Below, piece by piece: positions 23,476 through 33,024 of a stretch of DNA of 56,895 bases. Positions within the stretch are counted from its first letter, which is position 1. The number at the start of each line of letters is the position of its first letter. The translations under genes and the position numbers were made by a program. The notes under the pieces were generated by a model. It ran no database searches, was not told the DNA's origin, and worked only from the letters and a program-made list of their open reading frames with translations. Source of the DNA: an uncultured Clostridia bacterium (GTDB taxonomy: Bacteria; Bacillota; Clostridia; Christensenellales; Borkfalkiaceae); NCBI GenBank assembly GCA_947631325.1, contig CANRKX010000003.1, positions 1 through 56,895 of the forward strand. The letters run 5' to 3'.

Positions 23476-25197
23476 ATGAGTTACTTGGAAATCTACAACG
23501 CATGGCTTGCCGACGCGCGTTTGAACGGCGAGGCGAAGGCAGAGCTTAACGCAATCAAGGACAATAAAGAGGACATTGAATACCGCTTCGGCGCCGAGCT
23601 GGAATTCGGCACGGCGGGCATGCGCGGAATTATCGGATACGGCACGAACATGATGAACGTGTACACCGTAAAGCGCGCGACGCAGGGTCTCTCTCAATTT
23701 ATAATTTCAAAGGGTCAGGAGGTCATGGAGCGCGGCGTTGCCATATCATACGACACTCGCTTAAAAAGCGACGAGTTTGCGATGGCGGCAGCCGAAGTTT
23801 TGGCGGCGAACAACATTACCGCCCACCTCTACCCCATGGAGCACCCCGTTCCCATGCTGTCGTTCGCGGTGCGCGAACTCAACGCGTTTGCGGGAATTAT
23901 GGTCACGGCTTCGCACAATCCCAAGCAATACAACGGCTATAAGGTGTACGGCGAGGACGGAGCGCAGATGAGCCCCGAGGACACGGCGGTCGTCGTCGGA
24001 TTCATAAAGAAGATAGACGACTATTTGGGCGCACCCGTACCCACCCCCGAGCAGAAGGCTAAATACATAAAGACCATTTCGGGCAAGGTGGACAAGAAGT
24101 ACTACAAAGAGTTGCAAAAGCTCACTATATCCAAGAAGGCGATAAAGAAGTACGGCAAGGGATTGAAGCTTGTCTACACCCCCGTGCATGGGTCGGGATA
24201 CGTGCCCGTCACGACCATTTTGAAGAAGATAGGAATCAACGCGACGGTCGTTGAGGAACAGACCAAGAGGGACACCGACTTTTCGACGGTGGAAGTGCCC
24301 AACCCCGAGTTTAAGGAGACGCTTTCGATGGGCATTGCCCTTGCGCAGAAGATAGGCGCGACGGTAGTATTCGGCACCGACCCCGACAGCGACCGCTTGG
24401 GCGTTGCCGTAAAGAACAAGGAGGGCGAGTTTGAAGCCCTTTCGGGAAATCAGGTGGGCATACTCCTCCTCGACTACATCCTGACAAGGCTCAAAGAACA
24501 GGGCGATTTGCCCGAGAACGCGGCGGTCGTAAAATCCTTCGTAACGACGGGTATGGCAAAGGCTATCTGCCAGAAGTTCGGCGTTGCGCTCTTCGAGGTG
24601 CCGGTAGGCTTCAAGTTCATCGGCGAAAAGATAAAGCTTTGGGAGCGCGACCACTCGCATACATACGTATTCGGCTTCGAGGAGAGCTGCGGCTATCTTC
24701 GCGGAACGCACGCAAGGGATAAGGACGCCGTTGTCGCTTCCATGCTGTGCGCCGAGATGGTGTGCTACTACACTTCAATAGGCAAGACCGTATATCAGAG
24801 ATTGCAGGAGATTTATGCAGAATACGGATATGTTCTCGACTGCAACATTTCGGTGCCCTTCAAGGGGCTCAACGCCATGAAGGAGATGAACGCCGTCGTT
24901 GACGGGCTCAAGGTAAAGCCCGCGACTAAGTTTGATATATACAAGGTCACGACGGTGCGCGACTACTCCAAGAACGTCAAGATTGACGTTGCCACGGGCG
25001 AGACTTCGGAGATTGGCTCCCCCCTCACCAACTGCGTATATTACGAGTTGGAGAACGGAAGCTTTATCTGCGTAAGACCTTCGGGCACGGAGCCCAAGCT
25101 CAAGATATACTTCTCCGTCCGCGCGAACAACAAGGCGGACGCCGAGGACGCGCTTGCCAAGATGCAGGCGGCGGCAAAGAAGTTTATCGGGGTTTAA
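23476..25197 (+). CDS. pgcA: Phospho-sugar mutase (phosphoglucomutase/phosphomannomutase)
   Basis: A 573-residue alpha-D-phosphohexomutase of the PgcA type, interconverting glucose-1- and glucose-6-phosphate for glycolipid and polysaccharide precursors. The phosphoserine is Ser146 in TASHNPKQYNGYK, the metal loop is GTDPDSDRLGV (Asp302, 304, 306), the sugar loop is FGFEESCGY, and the phosphate loop is RPSGTEPKLKIY. The length matches Bacillus PgcA (about 580). It is monocistronic between its own promoter and a perfect palindromic terminator shared with ligA. Confidence 0.94.
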   Translation: MSYLEIYNAWLADARLNGEAKAELNAIKDNKEDIEYRFGAELEFGTAGMRGIIGYGTNMMNVYTVKRATQGLSQFIISKGQEVMERGVAISYDTRLKSDEFAMAAAEVLAANNITAHLYPMEHPVPMLSFAVRELNAFAGIMVTASHNPKQYNGYKVYGEDGAQMSPEDTAVVVGFIKKIDDYLGAPVPTPEQKAKYIKTISGKVDKKYYKELQKLTISKKAIKKYGKGLKLVYTPVHGSGYVPVTTILKKIGINATVVEEQTKRDTDFSTVEVPNPEFKETLSMGIALAQKIGATVVFGTDPDSDRLGVAVKNKEGEFEALSGNQVGILLLDYILTRLKEQGDLPENAAVVKSFVTTGMAKAICQKFGVALFEVPVGFKFIGEKIKLWERDHSHTYVFGFEESCGYLRGTHARDKDAVVASMLCAEMVCYYTSIGKTVYQRLQEIYAEYGYVLDCNISVPFKGLNAMKEMNAVVDGLKVKPATKFDIYKVTTVRDYSKNVKIDVATGETSEIGSPLTNCVYYELENGSFICVRPSGTEPKLKIYFSVRANNKADAEDALAKMQAAAKKFIGV

Positions 25198-25227
25198 AAG
25201 TAAATTTGATTGCTTAATTTTAGGCAA

Positions 25228-25261
25228 AAGCGGCGGACGCAAAATTTTGCGTCCGCCGCTT
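25228..25261. terminator. Perfect 34-bp palindrome terminating pgcA and ligA
   Basis: The two 17-nt arms (25228-25244 and 25245-25261) are exact reverse complements, with the central AAAATTTT forming the loop. GAATTTTTG follows on the plus strand and GCCTAAAATT on the minus strand. It separates convergent pgcA and ligA. Confidence 0.85.
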
Positions 25262-25295
25262 GAATTTTTGAAGTTTTTCGCTCTTTTGAAATTTT

Positions 25296-27251
<1,956 letters not shown>

Positions 27252-27255
27252 TCAC

Positions 27256-29598
27256 CTACTGCTTGATTATTTCAAGCGGCGCAAGCGAGGCGGACAGTTC
27301 CTTTATACCCTGACCGTCAAACGCCACGTCGACAGTGTTGCCGTTGTTTTTGAGGGAGACGACCATTCCCAAGCCGAATTTGGGGTGTTTGACCCTCATT
27401 CCGACCGAATATTTGGCAGCCGTCTTGCCGCCGTCAGGCGTACTTTTCGCCCCTAACGAGCCGCCCCAGAACGCCTTGAAAGAGCTCTTTGCCGTGGGGA
27501 AGTCGTCGCCCTCGGAGTAGAGAGCGCGCTTTTCGCCGACGGAAGAGTTATCTTCACTTTGAATACTCCGTCCATAGCCGCGACCGCCATACGAACCGCC
27601 GCCATACGACCCGCCATAGCCGCCGTATGAACTATAACCGCGACCCGAGCGGTCGGAATAGTCGCCATTTGAATGAGACGTATATGCCGATTTGGGCAGT
27701 CCGAGGGCGGGCGCGAGTTCGGAGATGAAGCGGGAAGGACCCGAGACGCTTCGGTGACCGTATAGATAGCGCGACTTGGAACGGGTGAGATAGAGCCGCT
27801 CCTCGGCACGAGTGATGGCGACGTACATGAGCCGTCTCTCCTCCTCTATGTCCCTGCCGTCGGCTTCGGCGCGGGAAGAGGGCATTATTCCGTCCTCGAG
27901 TCCGCATATGAACACGACGGGAAATTCCAGACCCTTGACGGCGTGGATTGTGGCGATTGTAACATAGTTGCCGTCGTCCATTTCGTCGAGGTCGGAAGAG
28001 AGGGTGACCTGATTCAAATATTCGTCGAGAGTGGCGTTGGGATTTAAGCGGTTGAAGTCGTCCACCGACGCTATAAATTCGTCGAGGTTGGCGAGTTTGC
28101 CGTCGCCCTCGTCGGTACCGTCGTCATAGGCGGAACGAAGATCGGCAAGGTTGATGACGTCGCGGACAATCTGCGCAACGGGCATATCGAGAGCCGAAAG
28201 GGTCAATCCCTTTATAAGATTTGCAAAATCGCGGAGTTTTTCCTTTGCGCTCTTCGGAAGGTCGAGAAGGTCGCAGTCGATTGCGGCGTCATATAAAGAT
28301 AAGCCGTTCTCGCCCGCATAGATATACATAGTTTCAATGGTTTTTGCGCCTATACCCCGCCGAGGGACGTTGATTATTCTCTCCGCCGCCTCGCTGTCAA
28401 AGGGGTTGGAAATCAGGCGGAGATATGCCAATACGTCCTTTATCTCCTTTCTCTCGAAGAAGCGGAAGCCGCCGAAAACCTTGTAGGGTATGCCGTACTT
28501 CGTGAACTCCTGCTCGTACGAGCGGGTCAAGGCGTTGATGCGCATTAAGATTGCATAGTCCGAATATCTGCGCCCCGCGCGCACCCCGTCGGAGATTATC
28601 CTTGCGGCAAAGAGGGCTTCGCCCGTCTCCTCTTCAGCCTGATAGTATTCGGGGGCGGCGCCCTCGTCGGCGCGCGTCCATAATTCCTTGCCCTTCCTCT
28701 CCGAATTGTTGGCGATAATGCAGTTGGCGAGCTTTAAAATTGACTTTGTGGAGCGGTAGTTCCGCTCGAGCTTATATACCTTAGCTGCGGGATATTCGCG
28801 GTCGAATTTCAAAATATTGTCGATTTCCGCGCCCCTCCAACCATAGATAGACTGGTCGTCGTCGCCGACCACGAAGATGTTGCCGTGCTTTGCCGCAAGC
28901 AGCTTGATTATGTTGAATTGGACGGCGTTTGTGTCCTGAAATTCATCGACGAGAATGTACTTGAACTTGTCCGAAAGATAGTCGGCAACCTCTCTATCAA
29001 ACCTTAAAAGTTGCAGAGTCTTTAAGAGAAGATCGTCGAAGTCGAGGGCGTTGTTCTCGCTCAAATGCTTTTCATATCTTTCGTATATGAGCACAACGTC
29101 GTCCATGCCGCGCTCGAGGTGGAATTTTCTGCCGTATTGGTCGGGAGCAAGCCCCAACATCTTGGCGTTGGCTATATGATATTTTGCCGATTTAAGCAAT
29201 TTTTCGTCGTCGAAGTCGAGTTCCTGAAAGGACTTTTTGATGACGTTGCCGCGCTCGGTGTCGCTGTATATGGAAAAATTGGGCTTTATGCCTATCTTGT
29301 CGCCGAACTCGCGCAAAATCTTCACGCACATCGAGTGAATGGTGCAAATCCAGCGGCTGTCCCTTCCGCCGAGGACGCCCTCGAGCCGCGTCTTCATTTC
29401 GTTCGCCGCCTTGTTGGTGAAGGTGATGGCGAGAATTTCGCCGATATCCGCCTTGCCCTCGCGGAGTATGTAGGCAATGCGGCTGGTGAGAACGCGCGTC
29501 TTGCCGCTGCCCGCCCCCGCAAGGACGAGGACTGCGCCCTCGGTATCGGTCACGGGCTTTATCTGCTCTTCATTGAGTTCGGAAAGTATTTCGTCCAT
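27256..29598 (-). CDS. pcrA: ATP-dependent DNA helicase PcrA/UvrD
   Basis: A 780-residue superfamily 1 helicase. Walker A is GAGSGKT (28-34), Walker B DEFQDTN (218-224), and QSIYGWRGA and VAITRAEE are clear. Between the helicase core and the C-terminal Tudor-like domain (GMRVKHPKFGLGMVVS) is a low-complexity Gly/Tyr/Ser linker of about 40 residues, unusual for PcrA. The ATG follows a -10 box by 6 nt with no Shine-Dalgarno, so translation from a leaderless mRNA is predicted. It is followed at 7 bp by ligA. Confidence 0.96.
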   Translation of the reverse strand: MDEILSELNEEQIKPVTDTEGAVLVLAGAGSGKTRVLTSRIAYILREGKADIGEILAITFTNKAANEMKTRLEGVLGGRDSRWICTIHSMCVKILREFGDKIGIKPNFSIYSDTERGNVIKKSFQELDFDDEKLLKSAKYHIANAKMLGLAPDQYGRKFHLERGMDDVVLIYERYEKHLSENNALDFDDLLLKTLQLLRFDREVADYLSDKFKYILVDEFQDTNAVQFNIIKLLAAKHGNIFVVGDDDQSIYGWRGAEIDNILKFDREYPAAKVYKLERNYRSTKSILKLANCIIANNSERKGKELWTRADEGAAPEYYQAEEETGEALFAARIISDGVRAGRRYSDYAILMRINALTRSYEQEFTKYGIPYKVFGGFRFFERKEIKDVLAYLRLISNPFDSEAAERIINVPRRGIGAKTIETMYIYAGENGLSLYDAAIDCDLLDLPKSAKEKLRDFANLIKGLTLSALDMPVAQIVRDVINLADLRSAYDDGTDEGDGKLANLDEFIASVDDFNRLNPNATLDEYLNQVTLSSDLDEMDDGNYVTIATIHAVKGLEFPVVFICGLEDGIMPSSRAEADGRDIEEERRLMYVAITRAEERLYLTRSKSRYLYGHRSVSGPSRFISELAPALGLPKSAYTSHSNGDYSDRSGRGYSSYGGYGGSYGGGSYGGRGYGRSIQSEDNSSVGEKRALYSEGDDFPTAKSSFKAFWGGSLGAKSTPDGGKTAAKYSVGMRVKHPKFGLGMVVSLKNNGNTVDVAFDGQGIKELSASLAPLEIIKQ

Positions 29599-29604
29599 GG
29601 TTTT

Positions 29605-29633
29605 ATTATACCATAATGCGGCGCAAAACTCAA
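29605..29633 (-). promoter_or_regulatory. Sigma-A promoter of the pcrA-ligA operon (leaderless)
   Basis: TTGAGT and a perfect TATAAT, 17-bp spacer, on the minus strand. The -10 ends 6 nt before the pcrA ATG, the same geometry as at trmL and rdgB. Confidence 0.8.
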
Positions 29634-29671
29634 ATAAATAGCCTTATATGCCGACATAAAGTTTAATTTGC

Positions 29672-30058
29672 TCAATCCTTTTTGCCGAACAGCTCCCTTT
29701 CCCTGCGATATTTTTTGAGCGCGGCGAGATACTTATTGGACAGCTCGAGGGTGTACCTCTGCTTTTCCTCATAGGAGAGCGTGTCGAAGTACTCTTTGTC
29801 GGTGAGTCTGCCGATAGCGTCGGAGACTTCGCCCTCGCTGTCGAGCATTTTTTTGACTTTTAGGTAAAATTCGTCCTCTTTTTCGCCCAAAATTTCGCTT
29901 TTGACCTTGCCTTTTAAAGAGGATTTGACCTGTATTTCGCTAACTCCCCTCTTCTTCGCCTCCGTCGTATCCCTATCGAAATTTCTTTTGCAGTCCGCCC
30001 AGAAGTTGGTCTTTAATCTCTTCTTTGCGGCGCGCGCCATTGACTTGATATCTTCCAT
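29672..30058 (-). CDS. Uncharacterised basic helical protein, 128 residues
   Basis: Highly charged, Lys/Arg/Glu-rich and predicted helical throughout, with no membrane segment or signal peptide. It begins MEDIKSMARAAKKRLKTNFW and ends in RRERELFGKKD. CGGGAG lies 5 nt before the ATG. It sits between rpsU and pcrA on the same strand and follows the rpsU terminator by about 45 bp. Charge and context would suit an RNA- or ribosome-associated protein, but this is only a guess. Confidence 0.75.
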   Translation of the reverse strand: MEDIKSMARAAKKRLKTNFWADCKRNFDRDTTEAKKRGVSEIQVKSSLKGKVKSEILGEKEDEFYLKVKKMLDSEGEVSDAIGRLTDKEYFDTLSYEEKQRYTLELSNKYLAALKKYRRERELFGKKD

Positions 30059-30101
30059 ACAAACTCCCGAAAATTCGACAGCAGTCGACTTTTTTTTACA
30101 T

Positions 30102-30138
30102 GAAAAAAGTCCGTCGCAACCTAACTTGCAACGAACTT
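30102..30138 (-). terminator. Rho-independent terminator of rpsU
   Basis: On the minus strand AAGTTCGTTGC pairs with GCGACGGACTT (two G-U pairs) around a 10-nt loop and is followed by TTTTTTC. It begins 6 bp after the rpsU stop. Confidence 0.85.
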
Positions 30139-30143
30139 TAAAC

Positions 30144-30320
30144 TTAATTTTTGTTTCTCTTTCTTGCCGCTTCAGCCTTTTTGCGCCTCTTCACCGAAGG
30201 GGATTCGTAAAATTCCTTCTTGCGAAGGTCGCCTATTATGCCGTCGCGCGAGCACTTGCGCTTAAAACGCCTCAATGCGCTTTCAACCGACTCATTCTCG
30301 CCCACTTTAATAGTTGACAT
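30144..30320 (-). CDS. rpsU: 30S ribosomal protein S21
   Basis: A 58-residue S21: [10 protein letters not shown], then [17 protein letters not shown] and the basic tail [15 protein letters not shown]21 binds near the 3' end of 16S rRNA and helps pair the Shine-Dalgarno sequence in initiation. AAAGGAGGG lies 11 nt upstream of the ATG. It has its own consensus promoter and terminator and is therefore monocistronic. It is of interest in a genome with several apparently Shine-Dalgarno-less genes. Confidence 0.97.
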   Translation of the reverse strand: MSTIKVGENESVESALRRFKRKCSRDGIIGDLRKKEFYESPSVKRRKKAEAARKRNKN

Positions 30321-30374
30321 TGCTTCTCAACCCTCCTTTGTCCAAGACGCTTATTCGCTATCAAAAGCTTAATT

Positions 30375-30416
30375 ATTTTAACAGATAGCCGCGCCGTTGT
30401 CAACACATTTTGACAA
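30375..30416 (-). promoter_or_regulatory. rpsU promoter with an overlapping dyad
   Basis: A perfect TTGACA (30403-30398) and TAAAAT (30380-30375) are separated by 17 bp. The -35 lies in an inverted repeat, TTGTCAA-N6-TTGACAA (30397-30416), that could be a repressor operator. Start point near 30368. Confidence 0.75.
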
Positions 30417-30464
30417 TACATTGGGCGAATTCAATAATTTTTTTAGGCGAGGGAAATTCGCGGG

Positions 30465-31499
30465 TCAGGCGAGGGGAATGTGAGCCGTCGCGTTGAGGCT
30501 GAGGGGCGAAAATTTGCCGTCAAGATACTGCGTGAGCCCCTCGGCGGCAATCATTGCGGCGTTGTCGGTGCAGTATTTCTTTTCGGGCAGGACGAGCTTT
30601 AAGCCCGCCGCGTCGCATGCCCTTTTCAGACTTTCGCGAAGATAGCCGTTGGCGACGACTCCGCCGCCCGCAGTGACGGTCTTCACACCCTTTTCGAGGG
30701 CGCACTCCACCGTGCGCTTCACGAGGGGGTCTATCGCCGAATGTTGGAAGGAACAGGCGACGTCGCCCTTGTCGATAGTTTCGCCGCGCTGGGCGGCGTT
30801 ATGCATGGCGTTGATGACCGCCGTCTTTAATCCGCTGTATGAAAATTTGGTCTTTGAAGCGCGCACGAGGGCGGACGGGAGCTTTATAGAGGGCTTCCCC
30901 TCGAGGGCGAGCCTTTCAACGTTGACGCCGCCGGGATAGGGAAGCCCCAAAACGCGCGCAACCTTGTCGAAGGCTTCGCCCGCGGCGTCGTCGCATGTGG
31001 CGGCGAGGACCTTGAATTGGGTAAAGGTCTTGGTATGAAGTATTGCGGTGTGACCGCCGCTTGCAAGCAGGGTAATAAAAGGCGGCTTTAAGTTTTCGTC
31101 CGAAAGATATGCCGCCGCGAGGTGACCCCTTATGTGGTTTACGGCGATAAGGGGGATATTGAGAGAATAGGCGAACGCCTTGGCAAAGGAGAGCCCGACG
31201 AGAAGGGCGCCCAATAGCCCCGCGCCGTAAGTTACGGCGACGGCGTCGAGCTCATTGGGCTGAACGCCCGCGCTCTTTAAGGCGGCGGACACTACTTCGT
31301 CAACGGCTTCGGTGTGCGCGCGCGAAGCTATCTCGGGCACTACGCCGCCGTACTTCGCCTGCTCGGTCGCAGATGAAATTATTTCGGAAGAGAGCAATTT
31401 TCTGCCGAAAATTACGGCGGCGGCAGTCTCGTCGCAGCTCGATTCAATGCCCAAAATCAAAGGCTCTTTTTTGATTTTAAATGATTTTATATCGTACAT
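30465..31499 (-). CDS. tsaD: tRNA N6-adenosine threonylcarbamoyltransferase
   Basis: A 344-residue Kae1/Qri7/TsaD ASKHA-fold enzyme transferring threonylcarbamoyl to A37 of ANN-decoding tRNAs. It starts LGIESSCDETAAAVI and has the metal-binding His122/His126 in NHIRGHLAAAY, SGGHTAIL, and the C-terminal TDNAAMIA. The usual GPGL loop reads GAGL here (residue 93 Ala instead of Pro). No Shine-Dalgarno precedes the ATG; instead a strong hairpin lies about 10 nt upstream. It follows prfB on the same strand. tsaB, tsaE and tsaC are not in the window. Confidence 0.95.
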   Translation of the reverse strand: MYDIKSFKIKKEPLILGIESSCDETAAAVIFGRKLLSSEIISSATEQAKYGGVVPEIASRAHTEAVDEVVSAALKSAGVQPNELDAVAVTYGAGLLGALLVGLSFAKAFAYSLNIPLIAVNHIRGHLAAAYLSDENLKPPFITLLASGGHTAILHTKTFTQFKVLAATCDDAAGEAFDKVARVLGLPYPGGVNVERLALEGKPSIKLPSALVRASKTKFSYSGLKTAVINAMHNAAQRGETIDKGDVACSFQHSAIDPLVKRTVECALEKGVKTVTAGGGVVANGYLRESLKRACDAAGLKLVLPEKKYCTDNAAMIAAEGLTQYLDGKFSPLSLNATAHIPLA

Positions 31500-31509
31500 A
31501 AATTTTAAC

Positions 31510-31531
31510 GCGCCGCAACAGCCTGCGGCGC
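31510..31531 (-). other. Hairpin between prfB and tsaD
   Basis: GCGCCGCA and TGCGGCGC form a perfect 8-bp stem with a 6-nt loop, followed on the minus strand by GTTAAAATTT and the tsaD ATG. It may be a weak terminator or attenuator of prfB, or an element setting tsaD initiation, which lacks a ribosome binding site. Confidence 0.5.
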
Positions 31532-31557
31532 AAAAATATCAATATATATGCAAATTT

Positions 31558-32658
31558 TCAGACTGTTTTTTTCAAATAGTCTATGATAAATCCCTGTAAA
31601 TCGCCGTCCATTACGGCTTGGATATTGGTGTTTTCATATCCCGTTCTGTGGTCTTTGACGAGGGTGTACGGGCAGAATACATAGGAGCGAATCTGACTGC
31701 CCCACTCAATCTTCTTTATCTCGCCCTTAATCTCTGCGTCGGCGGCTTCCCTCTCGGCTATCTGCCTTTCGACGAGCTTTGCGCGCAGATATTCGAACGC
31801 CATAGCCTTATTCTGAAGCTGGCTGCGCTCGTTCTGACAGGTGACGACAATACCCGTCGGGAAGTGGGTGATGCGAATTGCGGTCTCCGTTTTATTGACC
31901 TTCTGCCCGCCCGCGCCCGAGGAGCGATAGACGTCAATCCTTATATCCTCGTCGCGAATTTCCACTTCGTTTTCGTCGTCGATTTCGGGCATAACTTCGA
32001 GCGAGGCAAAGGACGTGTGGCGGCGTTTGTTGGCGTCGAAAGGCGAGATGCGGACGAGCCTGTGGACGCCCTTTTCCGCCTTTAAAAATCCGTATGCGTT
32101 TTCCCCGTCAACCTTGAAGCTGACGCTCTTCAAACCCGCTTCGTCGCCATCCTCGAAGTCGAGCTCGGTGACCTTGAAACCCTGCTGTTCGCAGTAGCGG
32201 CAATACATACGATAGAGCATCTGCGTCCAATCGCAGGCTTCGGTGCCGCCAGCGCCGGCATGTAGGTTCAAAATGGCGTTATTTGCGTCATACTTGCCCT
32301 TCAACAGGGCGCGGATACGCATTTCCTCAATGTCGTTTTCGGCGGCGGAAATCATCTGCTCGAGCTCGGGGATAAGGCTTTCGTCGTCGGCTTCCTCGAT
32401 GAGATCGACAAAGGCGTCGGCGTCGGCAAGGGCTGATTCGCCCTTCTTGTAGCCCGCGATTTTATTTTCGACGGAGGCTATCTCGCGACCGATTTTTGCC
32501 GATTTTTCGAGGTCCTGCCAGACTTCGGGCTTCTCCTGCTCGCTCTTGAGTTCTGAAAGACGGGCGCCGAGATTGTCGATGTCGAGGGCGTACTTTGCCT
32601 CGGCAAGCGAGTCCGAAAGGGCTTTGAGTTTTAATCTGTAATCATCTGCTTTAAACAT
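31558..32658 (-). CDS. prfB: Peptide chain release factor 2
   Basis: A 366-residue class I release factor. SPF at 205-207 is the RF2 tripeptide reading UGA/UAA, GAGGQ with GGQ at 250-252 is the catalytic loop, and HAGAGGTEACDW is the family signature. The whole protein is read in one frame: at Leu25-Asp26, where many bacteria have CTTTGAC and a programmed +1 shift, this gene has CTC GAC. Autoregulation by frameshifting is therefore absent. CGGAG lies 4 nt before the ATG. It precedes tsaD. Confidence 0.96.
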   Translation of the reverse strand: MFKADDYRLKLKALSDSLAEAKYALDIDNLGARLSELKSEQEKPEVWQDLEKSAKIGREIASVENKIAGYKKGESALADADAFVDLIEEADDESLIPELEQMISAAENDIEEMRIRALLKGKYDANNAILNLHAGAGGTEACDWTQMLYRMYCRYCEQQGFKVTELDFEDGDEAGLKSVSFKVDGENAYGFLKAEKGVHRLVRISPFDANKRRHTSFASLEVMPEIDDENEVEIRDEDIRIDVYRSSGAGGQKVNKTETAIRITHFPTGIVVTCQNERSQLQNKAMAFEYLRAKLVERQIAEREAADAEIKGEIKKIEWGSQIRSYVFCPYTLVKDHRTGYENTNIQAVMDGDLQGFIIDYLKKTV

Positions 32659-32743
32659 AATACTCCGAAAAGCAAAAAGTAAATTTGGGGGGATAGAAAA
32701 AACCTTCTCTCCTCCTTTCCGTTGGAAGGGGGAAAGTCATATT

Positions 32744-32867
32744 AAGGTATAATAATTAGAAATGCCAACCGAGACCACGAGGGGGTCCCTCCACTCAATC
32801 GAACCTGCTTCGCAGGCTTCTCAATCGGTCGGGATGACAGCATGGGACAAGCGCGGTTATTATTGCT
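32744..32867 (-). repeat. Dispersed modular repeat, copy R2 (unit A)
   Basis: Homologous over its full length to 10737-10860 and in the same orientation. It lies in the 32659-33024 non-coding region between secA and prfB. The remainder of that gap (32870-33024) holds several GAGCG/GCGAAGCG words and a short hairpin next to the secA stop, but no gene that I can support. Confidence 0.85.
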
Positions 32868-33024
32868 CATCACGTGCCGCGGTTCGGAGAAACGAGCGAG
32901 ACAAGAAAAGCGAGCATTGACAAGGGGAGTTTACTATGACGTAAATGACCCGAAGGCAAGCGGAGCTTGACACAGTATCGCGACGTTTATACGAAGCGCG
33001 AAGCGTTAGCGCAAGGAACGGGCG

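Noticed and set aside
32936-32944. ATG after GGGGAG in the prfB-secA gap
   Set aside because: The frame closes after two codons (ATG-ACG-TAA).
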